From assembly GCA_030770425.1 (NCBI GenBank), contig JASJFT010000056.1, positions 1-64,000 on the forward strand: a stretch of 64,000 bases of DNA, given 5' to 3'. Under the pieces are notes generated by a model that did not search any database, was not told the DNA's origin, and was given only the letters and a program-made list of their open reading frames with translations. The position numbers and the translations under genes are program-made. This document shows, piece after piece, positions 54,178 through 64,000 of this stretch; position 1 is the stretch's first letter, and the number at the start of each line of letters is the position of its first letter. This stretch comes from Darksidea phi (lineage: Eukaryota > Ascomycota > Dothideomycetes > Pleosporales > Lentitheciaceae).

Positions 54178-54649
54178 TTTGCTCCATCTAGTCGTTGTAA
54201 GTGCCAGTGTACCATATCAAGATGACTCAAGTGTACCATATCAAGTTCGTTCCGCATCACGTAAGTTATGATGATAGATTAGCGCAAATATATGCAAGCT
54301 GAGCGTAACACGCAACTACAGCATTCTTGTCGTGCGCATCTACACATGTGCATTTTACTACTCGGGAAATCAGCAGAGAACCTGTAGCCTGCGTGCACAA
54401 CGACGTCCGTCGTGTGGGCGCGTCCAACGAAACATTCGAACGACTTCTAGAAAGCATCGCCCAGCTGTCGTGGCTTCTACTGCTCCTTCCACCGCATCTA
54501 TCCGTCGGCCCTCGCACCTTCCAGGCCTCTTATACCGACTTGTCATCCACGTCACGCTTCTCCGCCTGTCGCCATTTCCACACTCCTTGTCTCCGACTTC
54601 ATCATGCCCACACAAACTTCGCATTGTCTTCCGCCTTGTCCTCGCAATA

Positions 54650-56275
54650 ATGGCTCCTAGTGCTCCTTCTCCACCACTCGCCATCCCACCTTCACTTGAC
54701 TCAGTTGCGCTCGCGCTCGCTATCGTCAAGTCCAAACCTTCTAGGACGACTGCGAGGGGTGAGTAACACCTACAATCCATGCTTGCCGCGATGCTAACAC
54801 ACAGAGATTATGTCCTCCAGCTACGCGCACGACTAAAGCCTGGGCGGCTATACTCAAGCAAATCCGAGCAAAGCCGTTATCTAGACCTAGTCGAGTACTG
54901 GCAACAGCGGTGCGCAGGGGCGGAAACGAAATGTGCTGAACTTGAAAGCCAGGTCGTCCGAGTCGAACGCATGAATCAGCTGTTGGAACAGCGAATCCAT
55001 AACGATTATGCTGACCCGCAAACGGCCGCTTCCAAACGCAAAAGAGGCGCACCAGCAGTAGGACGATCTCACCCCAAAGCCCTTCAGCCCGCAGCCACCA
55101 GCGCGGAAGAGACGACGGAGAATGACTTCGAGGTGCTAGAAGACAACCTTGGAGATGGTACGATTCCGTTTCTAGTCAGTGATCTTCACTAACGTGCCAT
55201 CCTAGATGGTAGATGTCTTGTTGAGCATATGTGGACTTTCCAAAGACTGTTCAGACGACAAGAATCAGACCCCCAAGCCATTTGTGCCAGTTTGGTCGGC
55301 ATTGCGGGCGGCTTAGGCCGTGTGTTTACAGCCATTGCTAAGCGATACGATCGCCTTGCAAGTCACACCCGGGAGAAGCCTACCTTGCCTACTCTTAAGG
55401 AGGACAGATCCGAGCTTGCATGTACGATCTTTGCGTGTACGCGGGCCTTTGTCATGCTACTCATGGGCCTCAACAGCCTTGACGAGGATAGCCCCGGTAG
55501 GCGTCTGCCTGGCCTGGTCGTCTACGAATGCGTTAAAATGTTCTCAACTGCTCTTGGGGCCATTGAGATAGCAGCTCGCCAGACTGCTAGAACACAGACG
55601 GACACCCAGCCCAAGAAGGGTTCCCGAGCCATGTCTCAGAATGCCAAAATATCGTTTGCAGCTCATGGAATCTCTCATCTCCTGGTCACTCTGGTTGGCC
55701 AACTTGAGCAAAGCAATCCGGTTCACCAAAAGCTCTTTGATGGGTTCGCTTTCGTGCTCTTTGAGAGGGCCGGTAAGCGGCTGTATTATTGTACATTTGG
55801 CCGGCATCGCAGCGCCACGACCGAAGCTGATATTGCGCTCCCTGTGGTGCCCACCGATCCGGCCGAGATTACTCGACAAGAGACAGAAGCATTAGCCATT
55901 CGATATGAAATCAAAGAACTGGTTGTTGTGCTCGAACGAGCCATGGGTATAGCGCCCAATCACATGAACCCTCAAGTGGCTAAAAAGAACTCGACTCGGC
56001 CTAGCCGTGCACTCAGTCTAAGAACTCTTACCGCTTCAAAGGCCCGGCTCAACCCACTCGCCAAAGATCGGCTACAGCGTACGCTCATCACTTGCATGTT
56101 CGGGAACAAGGTGGACGATGATTTCCTGAACATTCTCACCATGCCGGTACGTCCCGGGTCTTTGCCGACTCTTCCGAAGATGGACGATAAAGATGTCGAG
56201 GAGTGGTACCAAAAGCAGTTGTGGAGGCTCGTGGGCTGGGATATACTTGCCAGGGAGAGTGAGCGGACGAAGTGA
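54650..56275 (+). CDS. unrecognised fungal protein, coiled coil plus large helical domain
   Basis: Three exons, 54650-54758, 54807-55157 and 55206-56275, introns of 48 nt each, phases close; 509 residues. The first acceptor lies at a tandem CAGAG: only the second AG keeps the frame. Features are a short Pro/Ser start, a coiled-coil stretch (YWQQRCAGAETKCAEL, VVRVERMNQLLEQR) and a basic patch (KRKRGAP). A long domain of about 330 residues follows with many helices (CASLVGIAGGLGRVFTAIA, CTRAFVMLLMGLNSL) and no signal peptide. The overall look is that of a nuclear or cytosolic scaffold. Family not recognised. Confidence 0.75.
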
Positions 56276-56961
56276 GAACTTGTGACGAAACTACGTGCAG
56301 TAGTAGTAGTACTTAGAGGTGTACGCCTGAGAGTTTTAGGGGGAATGTTGTCTGATGTCGATGCTTTATCTTCTAGATAGCCTAGTGAGGCTAGAAGCAG
56401 GGATCTAATCATAAGTGAGAAAGTTCATGCTTACGTTAATGATGCTACCACGCGCTCGTGATCCAACATCAGCAAAGCGATTGCCCTTTGTGATCCCTGT
56501 CCACGCTTGAACCATTCGTCAATCGCATTGCTAAGGGTAAAGATAGCCTTCCTCTTTCGGCCTAGACTACCAACAAGAGCTTCCAGAACCCTTCCATTGA
56601 ATTTTTCTAAGGCATGTAATTGACAGAAGTATACCTAGGATTTGCCGGTGTGATGTAGGAGATGAAGAAATTGCAAAGCATGGACCCGCGTTGATGTTAC
56701 AGGGATAAATAAGATAGGTAAAGATTTCCTTTATTTCTGTAAGGCGGATTGCGGAATCGATAGTATGTTGGATTGAAGAAAGGAGCATTGGATGCAACTA
56801 GAGTGTGATCGTGCGAAACTCTTTAGAGTAAGGCTATAATTACAAAGACCTATTGTGAACTTTCTTACCCTTGTTCATCTGATTTTAAATGCTCCCATTT
56901 CGCCTCCAGATCTTCCTTCTATCTTCAATCAGCCCCAACAACCACTTCTCCACCGCCCGCC

Positions 56962-57166
56962 GTGAAGTCCATCGCCCTCCTCGCCACCCTTGCCCTCACG
57001 CGAGCAGCAGATTCCACCACAATCGCCATAACAGTTCAATTACCCGGGACATGCAGAAAGTGGCTACGGCTCCCAAAACACCCGTAACGCGGACATAACC
57101 GGCGCCATCTTGTTCATCCCTTCGTCCAAGAACATAAGCAAACCACAAGCATGTATTGAGCAGTAA
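56962..57166 (+). pseudogene. possible relic of a small secreted protein
   Basis: The frame reads KSIALLATLALTRAADS, a very good signal peptide, but its first codon is GTG instead of ATG. After about 30 codons the sense-looking reading moves to another frame (FNYPGHAESGYGSQN, then NADITGAILFIPSSKN) up to a stop at 57164. A lost start and one frameshift would explain this. It may also be a chance reading; there is no family match in memory. Confidence 0.35.
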
Positions 57167-57428
57167 ATAATGTTAAGTGAAGACTTTTCCTAGACTGAAA
57201 CGACATAACCAAGGGAATGTAGCGATTGATACTTGATTCGTTTCTCGTCCCTACTTCCGAGCAGATTCCGTCATATAATGAACGGACAGATCGTCGAGCT
57301 GTGTCCAGGAGACTCTTTCAACCACATGCTAACACCACGGTCCCCTGGTAAAACAAACCCTTATGTTGGAGTGTCTCAGCACCCTAACCTACGGGAAAAC
57401 CCGCTAGACAATGTCATACCTAGCCTGA

Positions 57429-57880
57429 TTACTGAAGCGGTCGGGCTTTCCCTGCGTCTCTCGGCTGGACAACTGTTTTGCCTGTCATGCGCTGTATATC
57501 GTCTACAACAAGGTCTAATGGCATCATATAGGCCGTAACAGTCACTTCGTTTACGCCGAACCCTAACCCAACAATTGGAGCAGATTTAGGACCGTCAGGA
57601 GCTTCAGGTGTTTTGCTTGTAATTGGGTCTAGCAAAACAAAACAACCCGAGTCTCCCTTTGCCATGAAATTTTTGCTGCTCCGGTGACTGCCAATAGTAT
57701 GACAGATCCTGGTTTGGGTCACCTTCTCTGCCGCTTTTCGTTGTACTTTTCCGCCTGGTCAGCCATAGAGAGCTACCGATGGGGTCTTGGATGGATCTTT
57801 GAGAATATCTGGTAGCAGCGAATCCTTTCTCCGAGTTTAAGCCAGACAGGCTTCCTGGAGCGTCACCCAAGTCCCATGAC
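57429..57880 (-). pseudogene. degraded trypsin-like serine protease domain
   Basis: On the minus strand KNFMAKGDSGCFVLLDP carries the GDSG sequence around the catalytic serine of chymotrypsin-fold proteases. It is followed by PIVGLGFGVNEVTVTAYMM and LDLVVDDIQRMTG, the typical end of such domains in fungal multidomain proteins. The upstream part (IGSSLWLTRRKSTTKSG) lies in a different frame, there is a TGA at 57759 in the GDSG frame, and no His or Asp of the triad can be placed. Best read as a broken copy, though a spliced gene with a lost 5' part is possible. Confidence 0.5.
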
Positions 57881-58159
57881 GTTCTGATTGAGGCGCTGAT
57901 GGTATTGGAGGCGAAGTCCTAGTCGTCCAATATGAGGCTAGGTGACAAGATGCAGTCTCGCGACATGGCTCCGAAAGCGGTAGGCCGGAGCCACGCTGTT
58001 CCGCTCCGATCTAGTTGAGGCAGATTCATCTGCGCCGCAGGGGCATTTTCCAACCATCTCCCACTTACCTTCCGCCGCCTTTCTCTTCTGTCTTTGTGCC
58101 TCTCGTTGTAGCGCATACTTGCGCGTCCGTTCGCTTTTTGTTCTATATACAATTTATTA

Positions 58160-59365
58160 ATGTCTCCACGAGTGTCACCCGAACAAGCCCCAGCGCTGCC
58201 CGCGCGTCCAGCAACCGTGCAGTCCGCGCAGACGACGCCACCTATGCAGCAGCCGCAAGCCATGCATACACCAGGTGCTGTTTCCACACTCCAGCCGACT
58301 GCGACACCCACGACTCTTGAATTTCAGACTTTACGCGAAAAGCTGAATGCCGGCGATGCGCACTGGCAGTGGAAAATCGGCACCCGCACCATTCTTGTTC
58401 TCATTGGCATCATCGGCATTGGTTGCGCAGCGTGGACTCTTGTGAATTTTGGGCCCGGGAAAAGCCCCTACGAATATGAGCTGGAGGATGCGTGGGCAAT
58501 GCCATGGACCCTGATAACTTTCTGCATCTCCGTCATCTGGAGCTTCGTATGCATCCTCGTCTTCTTCTTGCGCCGCCCAAATGCACCCGTCCATCCCGGT
58601 GCGCAAGTCGGCATGGATCTTGTACTCTGGCTCGCCTTCATACCAACTGCATTGTTCGCTGTTCTCGCCGTCTCTAGTGTTGCGTCGCTCGGTGAGAGGG
58701 GGCGGATTGGGGGCTCGCAGTATCTGTCTTCAAGCAACGGATATTACTACTTTGTGCCGGGAAACAACTCTTGGGCCTGGAATGCTAGTGCTTCTGGGAG
58801 CTATTCTTCGTACTATGGATACATGCGCGATTGTATGAATAACGACACCAGGCACTCAAGCTATAGCTACGGACGGACCTTCACCAACTGCACCGAAGAG
58901 GATCTCTATGTAAACGCTCTGTGGAAGGGCAAGAGTCAACGCTTCAATACGGAACTGACGGCGACGGTTTGCCAGTTTCTCAGTTTATTCCTACACCTTG
59001 CCCTCTTCATCTGGGCATGCGTCGATACACACTATAGAAACTCACGCAAAGTTGGCAAGGATGCTGAAAAGATGGCTGCAGATATTGTCATGAAGATGGT
59101 GCAATCAGGCGCCATTATCCCGGCTCCTGGAGCCGCGCATACAAGACCTATACCAGGACAGACGCAAGGACATTCGCCGCCTCACATAATGCAGCAAGGA
59201 CATATACCGCCTCACATGATGCAGCAAATGTTCCCGCAACAGTTCCTTCAACAACCCACACAGCAATATTATGGCCACTTTGCCCCACAACAACCTACCG
59301 CTCCCTCACAACCAGTGGTGGCATCGAGTAGTAGTGAGAAGGGAGCGGGGCCGCGCTTTGCATGA
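58160..59365 (+). CDS. four-TM (MARVEL-like) membrane protein
   Basis: Single exon of 401 residues. A Pro/Gln/Thr-rich cytosolic N-terminus (about 75 residues) precedes four hydrophobic spans: ILVLIGIIGIGCAAWTLV, LITFCISVIWSFVCILVFF, LVLWLAFIPTALFAVLAV and FLSLFLHLALFIWACV. The loop between spans 3 and 4 is Tyr/Ser/Asn-rich with several N-glycosylation-type sites (NNSW, NASA, NDT, NCT) and two Cys. The C-terminus is Gln/Pro/His-rich with a short direct repeat (PPHIMQQGHIPPHMMQQ). The topology fits MARVEL-like proteins of the plasma membrane; function unknown. Confidence 0.75.
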   Translation: MSPRVSPEQAPALPARPATVQSAQTTPPMQQPQAMHTPGAVSTLQPTATPTTLEFQTLREKLNAGDAHWQWKIGTRTILVLIGIIGIGCAAWTLVNFGPGKSPYEYELEDAWAMPWTLITFCISVIWSFVCILVFFLRRPNAPVHPGAQVGMDLVLWLAFIPTALFAVLAVSSVASLGERGRIGGSQYLSSSNGYYYFVPGNNSWAWNASASGSYSSYYGYMRDCMNNDTRHSSYSYGRTFTNCTEEDLYVNALWKGKSQRFNTELTATVCQFLSLFLHLALFIWACVDTHYRNSRKVGKDAEKMAADIVMKMVQSGAIIPAPGAAHTRPIPGQTQGHSPPHIMQQGHIPPHMMQQMFPQQFLQQPTQQYYGHFAPQQPTAPSQPVVASSSSEKGAGPRFA

Positions 59366-60029
59366 TGGATGGCGAAAGATCGCTGATTTTCATGCAACTT
59401 ATATAGCATAGAGATGGTATAGTGTGGCATCATATTAGCGATATAGGTGAAGTCAATACGTGTCAAAGCCTAGCGAAGATGTGTTCGTCACCACAAATGT
59501 ACTGTAGTGAAGGTTGTAGGATTTCAAGTCTTTCTTGCCATTCGCCCACCCTCTCCATCACTTGAGGACTCAATTATAAAATGTATCAGCTACCACCTCA
59601 CAGCATACGTTCAATCTTGTCCGAGCATTTCCGGGCACTGCCTACTTGTGCCAGTGACTGGTGTACCGCCCAACCAACTACAGGTCCTAGCAACCTCAAT
59701 CACAATATTTAGCTTGCGCTACGGTATGTGCCTTCCAAATGAGAGCATATCTGCTAATGCTCGACATCTATACAGCGTGCGGTAAGCGAATCAAGTTGCA
59801 GACGCTAGATGATGCCATATAGCATGTCCCCGCACTTGACACCCTCAGCTCACATTCAAGCACTGCCACCCACATTCTCAAGCAAGACAACAGCTGCTAT
59901 CAACACCATCAATCCTTTCCATCAGATAAAGTTGCAAATACCACGTCCTAATAACTCTTTGATTGTTTCAAGGTATCGACACTCCCTTATTCCAAGCCTT
60001 CCCAAGCCCTTGCTCGCATCGTCATCACC

Positions 60030-60375
60030 ATGCCCCACGCAACCGCAACGGTAAACGGCATCACCGTCGCTGAAACGGATACTTATGAGGTTGTCGATGG
60101 AAATATCTATGTCTGCCTCCCCTCTGTCGCATCTCACTCACTTATCTAACACCGTTTAGTTCCCACCCTCAAGCATCAAGAAGTCCTTCTTCACACCCAC
60201 TAGTACGTCCACGCATTGCCCGTACAAGGGCGAGGCATCGTATTATACGGTCACGACGAATAAAACGGAAATCAAAGACGCGGCGTGGTACTACTCCAAT
60301 CCGTTGCCGGAGTATGCGAAGATTAAGGATTTTGTTGCTTTTGACAAGGGGAGGGCTGAGGTTGTGAGTTCCTAG
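60030..60375 (+). CDS. DUF427 protein, two exons
   Basis: Exons 60030-60110 and 60160-60375 around a 49-nt intron (GTCTGC...CTAAC...TAG), phase 0; 98 residues. The protein reads MPHATATVNGITVAETD, then YFPPSSIKKSFFTPT, CPYKGEASYYTV, AWYYSNPLPEYAKIKDFVAF and GRAEVV. This is the full DUF427 core, with the Cys-Pro-Tyr-Lys-Gly and WYY-NP motifs in order. The domain is small, beta-rich, common in bacteria and fungi and of unproven activity. Too short per exon to be found by simple frame scans. It converges on ENP1 (stop codons 110 bp apart). Confidence 0.88.
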
Positions 60376-60484
60376 GAACAATGCATACAAGCCGTGTTTA
60401 GGTTGGCAAAAGGGTACATTCAGATTGTACTTCACGTTTATGAACGCCGATCAAGTGCTGGCATGAGCTTATAGTGTGTAACTT

Positions 60485-61963
60485 TCATCCATCTACAGCC
60501 ATAATCATAGTATCATCGCCATCCATTCCGACGGGAGCCGGCTCCACAAGGAGGCCCCTCCCTCGTCCTTCCAACAGCTCTCTCCTCACTTCAGGGCTGA
60601 TACTCTTATGTCCCCTAGTAAGTAGCAAATCTAGAAGCGCCTCTCTCTGATCCTCTGTGATATCATTCCTGTACCGTTGCGCAAACGCCAATAAGCACTG
60701 ATGCCAGACCACCGGCAGCTTCCCTGTGCCTCCCAAGTCTCCAGCTATGGATTCTATGTCCATTGCGTCGCCGCTGCTGGTGCCTAAGGCGCGAAAGCGT
60801 AGGAAGTGGAAGACTAGAGAATCGATCACTTTATAGGGAAGGGCGTACTTCTTCTCGAGGAGCGTTCTAATGAAGATATTCACCGGGCCGGCGGCTTCGG
60901 GGTCCGAAGACATTTGTTCGGCGGCGATTTCGCAGAGGCGGTGAATGGCGGCGGCGGAATGGAGGACTGGCACCGAGACTTTTGCGACGACGCTCGCTAC
61001 GATGTGGGCTTCGCGCTGGGTGCATGTTCCATCTGTGAGCATGGGAAAGACGACACCCTTGAAGAAGGCGGAGGGCTTGTAGAGGGCCTTTTTGAGGGCA
61101 TTGTAGAGGTGGACATTCAGCTTGTGCGTTTCGCGGATGTTGTCTTGGACGGCGGGGAGCAAGACGCTGTTCAAGAATTGCTGAGCTATGTGCGGTTTTG
61201 AGGATATGAAGAGGCGGGTGGCGGCGTAAACAGAGTTCGGTGTCCATTGGTCAGGACGAGTAACAGCAACCAGAGTCTCCCAAGCCGGGATTGTGGGAAG
61301 AATTTTGAAGGGTTTAGGCAGTTTCCCCGACTTGTACCGTGAGAGTATCAAGCCGACCTTTGAGTACACGTCAACAACTTTTGCTGGCAGCTCGACGGCG
61401 TCCTCGGGATCCCCACCACCATATATTTCGGGCTGGGACGGATTGGCCGCTTCGTGTTGGGCAATTTTGGCAAGAATTAGGGCGGCCAGGTCTGTAGATT
61501 GGCCCTCGGATGGCTCCGCTTCGTCGCCTGGCCACGCTATCGGGTTCTCGTCTGTCGGCAGGAACTTGTTGAACATGGCCAGGTCGTTGGGGTCAATCTC
61601 TGATTCTTCTACTTCCTCCTCTTCATCGCCCCATGCTTCGTCGTCGTCGTCATAGTGCGCAGTGGGATCCTCGTCGCCATCGCCTTCTCCTAGCCGTGCC
61701 TCGAAATCGAATGCGGGGTTCGCGGTCGGCGGTCGTCGCACTTGGTTCTCGCCTTCAACCTCTTCCGCCAATTCCCGACCGATGTCTAGGATCTTCCTAG
61801 AGCTCTTGCTATCTATGAAGTTTTCGCCAACATGTTCATCCCGCGATCGCTTCTGGCGCTTTGCGGGCTTCTGCTTGAGCGGGTTCGAGGGCGCATAGTC
61901 TTCGGCGAGGGGATTATGGCGTTGTAGGTCGCGAGGACCGGGCGATTTATGCGTCTTGGGCAT
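60485..61963 (-). CDS. ENP1: bystin / Enp1, 40S ribosome biogenesis factor
   Basis: Single exon of 492 residues from the Met at 61963 (MPKTHKSPGPRDLQRHNP); a longer frame to 62017 lacks family sequence. The first half is highly charged with an acidic run (HYDDDDEAWGDEEEE). The bystin domain covers the C-terminal 300 residues, with LSRYKSGKLPKPFKILP, LPTIPAWETLVAVTRPDQW and KKYALPYKVIDSLVFHF. Enp1 binds pre-40S particles and is required for 20S pre-rRNA processing and export. Its start is 193 bp from that of BRE2 in a divergent pair. Confidence 0.95.
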   Translation of the reverse strand: MPKTHKSPGPRDLQRHNPLAEDYAPSNPLKQKPAKRQKRSRDEHVGENFIDSKSSRKILDIGRELAEEVEGENQVRRPPTANPAFDFEARLGEGDGDEDPTAHYDDDDEAWGDEEEEVEESEIDPNDLAMFNKFLPTDENPIAWPGDEAEPSEGQSTDLAALILAKIAQHEAANPSQPEIYGGGDPEDAVELPAKVVDVYSKVGLILSRYKSGKLPKPFKILPTIPAWETLVAVTRPDQWTPNSVYAATRLFISSKPHIAQQFLNSVLLPAVQDNIRETHKLNVHLYNALKKALYKPSAFFKGVVFPMLTDGTCTQREAHIVASVVAKVSVPVLHSAAAIHRLCEIAAEQMSSDPEAAGPVNIFIRTLLEKKYALPYKVIDSLVFHFLRFRALGTSSGDAMDIESIAGDLGGTGKLPVVWHQCLLAFAQRYRNDITEDQREALLDLLLTRGHKSISPEVRRELLEGRGRGLLVEPAPVGMDGDDTMIMAVDG

Positions 61964-62156
61964 TATGAGTGGGTTTCGTAGAGTGGAATGCGTGGTGGGG
62001 CAGACGCGGCGGGACAAAAAGTTGGTGGGCGAGTCGACTTTTCTCGCTCACGTCACTTGGCGGCCCGAGCGCCGAAGCTACCATCGGATCCAGGTCGCGT
62101 ACATGCGCAGCTTCGCAGCTTGAGCACTCCCGCCATCCCGCTTCCTCGCCGCCACA

Positions 62157-63920
62157 ATGGCCGAATCTCAGCCGACGTCACGCTCCAACACTCCTGGCGC
62201 CGCTCTCCCGATGAAGCGCACACTCGAGGAAGACCATGCGCCGGCCATCTCCTCGCCGCTCAATCCCAATCCAGACGCGGCCGCACGCGCCCGTCCACGA
62301 GCTCCTCCGCGTGAGCAGCGAGAGAAGCGAGAGACACTCAAGAAGAGGGAGGCTTCTACAAACACGCGCGCAAGCACACCGAATCCGAGGACGAAGAAAG
62401 AGCGGCCGACGGCCGACGCGCCAATGCGATACTCCATTCCTGAGCCCAAGCCTGCAGACTATGACCCTCCCAAAGACGCCATCTTCCTCTCCCGCGAGCC
62501 GCTGCCGTTGATTGCACCAGATGGACAGACGGAACTCAAGAAACCGCAGGACCATGCGTGGAACAAGAAGGGCTACAAGTACACACATTGCGTCGCAGAC
62601 CCATTGTTTCGACACAAGCAGTTCTACCGTCAGAGCGATTCGAAGCCGTACGGGCCACGAATGAGCCACGAAGATTCAGACAAGTGGTTCCATTTCGACG
62701 ACAGCGCTACCATGGTCTCGCAAGAGAAGGGCTGGCGCATGGGTCGGGGCAATGTGGTAGCAAGAGAAGGCAGATCGTATTTCGAGGTCAAGGTCCTGCG
62801 AGGCATACCCGCTGAAGGGCCGAAAGATCCCATAGACCCAAAGACGGGCGATACCAAGCCCGGGCCTCATGTTCGGGTGGGGTGGGCAAGACGAGAGGCG
62901 CCGCTGGATGCGCCCGTGGGTTTTGACGGCTACAGTTACGCCATCACCGACTCAAGATTTGAGGCCCAGCACCGTTCGCGAGCGTCTAAGATCTTCAAAC
63001 CGCTCCCTAAAGGTGCTAAGAGCAAACACATGAAGCCGCGACCACCGCATGGAAGACCTGGACCTGTCGAGTACATCAGCGACGAGCACATCCAGGAGGG
63101 CGATGTGATTGGTCTGGAGATCCAGTTGCCTTCGCTTGCACTGCATCGCAAGGTCGTAGAAGGCATCTACAACCCTGCCGTAGATTTGGGCGATGGCTTT
63201 GACGCTCCAAGCTCCCACGATCCTTTGGAGAAACCGCTCGATATCATTCGCGATCGCATCCCCGTACCCTATAAAGGCAACTTCTACTTCGAGCAGCTGG
63301 ACTACCAGGTCACCAAAGCAGTAGACGCGTATCACGATCGTGGTCCAGTACCAAAGGTCCATCCTTCGCCTAACCATGAGGAAGTCAGCGTTCGTTCCCT
63401 ACCACACTCCCACATCAAAGTGTACAAGAACGGCAAAGAAGCCGGTATCGCTTTCGAGAGCCTACTTGCTTTCCTGCCTCCTGCGAGCATACCGTCCGCA
63501 GAAGCCGTCAAAGCGGGCGCGAGAGTGGGATTCGACGACGGCATGGTTGGGTATCTACCTGCTATCTCCGTGTTCAACGGTGGAGTAGCGCAGGTCAACA
63601 TGGGGCCAGACTTTTGGTGTCCACCTGACGAGATCGTCAAGCTGCGCGAGAAGGACACAGAGATGCAAGGAAGCGATGCAATCAAAAAGCCGGTCCCAGA
63701 AGGTCGGAAGCTGCGAGCCATCGGTGAGAGATACAAAGAGCAGATCGCGGAGGACATAGTCTGGGATATCATCGACGAAGTCGATTTTTTCATACAGGAT
63801 GGAGGATGGGACTACAAGGGCGATGCGCCGCAGGATGTGGCAGGCAAGGCGACGCCGAAAGCTAGGGGCTTTGCGAATCCAGACGAAAATGTTGGTGTCG
63901 AGGTTGGGAGGCGGTACTGA
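62157..63920 (+). CDS. BRE2: COMPASS subunit Bre2/Ash2 (SPRY domain)
   Basis: Single exon of 587 residues. After a disordered Arg/Glu/Pro-rich N-terminus (about 90 residues) comes the Ash2/Bre2 SPRY region, with GYKYTHCVADPLFRHKQFY, DKWFHFDDSATMVSQEKGW, VRVGWARREAPLDAPVGFDG and YSYAITDSRF. The SPRY is split by an insertion, as in fungal Bre2. IFELN-like late strands include GNFYFEQLDYQVTK. The C-terminus (ERYKEQIAEDIVWDIIDEV) is the Dpy30-binding SDI-type helix. Bre2 supports H3K4 methylation by Set1; in Aspergillus the orthologue (CclA) affects silencing of secondary-metabolite clusters. The final 80 bases of the window hold no gene. Confidence 0.93.
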   Translation: MAESQPTSRSNTPGAALPMKRTLEEDHAPAISSPLNPNPDAAARARPRAPPREQREKRETLKKREASTNTRASTPNPRTKKERPTADAPMRYSIPEPKPADYDPPKDAIFLSREPLPLIAPDGQTELKKPQDHAWNKKGYKYTHCVADPLFRHKQFYRQSDSKPYGPRMSHEDSDKWFHFDDSATMVSQEKGWRMGRGNVVAREGRSYFEVKVLRGIPAEGPKDPIDPKTGDTKPGPHVRVGWARREAPLDAPVGFDGYSYAITDSRFEAQHRSRASKIFKPLPKGAKSKHMKPRPPHGRPGPVEYISDEHIQEGDVIGLEIQLPSLALHRKVVEGIYNPAVDLGDGFDAPSSHDPLEKPLDIIRDRIPVPYKGNFYFEQLDYQVTKAVDAYHDRGPVPKVHPSPNHEEVSVRSLPHSHIKVYKNGKEAGIAFESLLAFLPPASIPSAEAVKAGARVGFDDGMVGYLPAISVFNGGVAQVNMGPDFWCPPDEIVKLREKDTEMQGSDAIKKPVPEGRKLRAIGERYKEQIAEDIVWDIIDEVDFFIQDGGWDYKGDAPQDVAGKATPKARGFANPDENVGVEVGRRY

Positions 63921-64000
63921 ATGTGGGGTTCCTCCATATCGTTTCAGCGTTAGTATGTCCCTATACCCATTGCTGGCGGTCAGATCATTCCCGCTCAACG

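Noticed and set aside
1..64000. CRISPR array, rRNA operon, prophage or other bacterial features
   Set aside because: Spliced genes, fungal families and RIP-like decay show nuclear fungal DNA; no spaced direct-repeat array was found.

Overview
The window is nuclear DNA of a filamentous ascomycete (Pezizomycotina). The evidence is dense intron-poor genes, short GT-AG introns of mostly 46-75 nt with CTAAC/CTAAT-like branch sites, fungal families (Pth11-type rhodopsin-domain protein, APSES factor, Atg16, Xdj1-type DnaJ, Ash2/Bre2, DAL5-type permease) and repeats with the C-to-T/G-to-A wear of repeat-induced point mutation (RIP). The overall gene style suggests a Dothideomycete, but that is inference. 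Exons and reading phases were worked out by hand; where a joined model is given, the phases close.

Layout. 1-19 kb: alpha/beta hydrolase with C-terminal KDEL, GPI-type surface protein, alcohol dehydrogenase relic, PPIL2-type cyclophilin, two unrecognised proteins, Pth11-like receptor, MFS permease, F-box/zinc-finger protein and a Cys-rich RS-like protein. 19.2-21.6 kb: a mosaic repeat island made of a promoter-bearing repeat, two tandem coiled-coil/membrane genes, an 83-bp copy of a piece of the gene at 7.2 kb, an AT-rich core and an inverted partial copy of the first repeat. Further copies of that repeat lie at 15.5 kb and 42.2 kb. 21.8-30 kb: Smr-domain protein with a CaaX end, USE1 SNARE, a small three-exon gene, a long non-coding stretch and a C2H2 transcription factor. 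30.7-42.1 kb: glutathione peroxidase, PTPA, a DMT-family transporter, Mbp1-type APSES factor, complex I NDUFB7, a peroxisomal acyl-CoA synthetase and a Rossmann-fold protein. 43.4-54.2 kb: Xdj1, mitochondrial glutamyl-tRNA synthetase, CSN5, ATG16, mitochondrial IF-3, uL4m and mL38. 54.6-63.9 kb: an unrecognised protein, two protein-coding relics, a four-TM protein, a DUF427 protein, ENP1/bystin and BRE2/ASH2.

How genes relate. Four mitochondrial translation genes lie within 9 kb (MSE1, IF-3, uL4m, mL38). Many housekeeping genes are arranged head to head with short shared upstream regions: MBP1/NDUFB7, XDJ1/MSE1, ATG16/IF-3, uL4m/mL38 and ENP1/BRE2. The MBP1/NDUFB7 gap holds an ACGCGT box, the site Mbp1-type factors bind. 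The most unusual items are the mosaic repeat island, the initiator codon of the Xdj1-type gene split by an intron, and a GC-AG intron in the acyl-CoA synthetase. No CRISPR, rRNA or convincing tRNA gene was seen.
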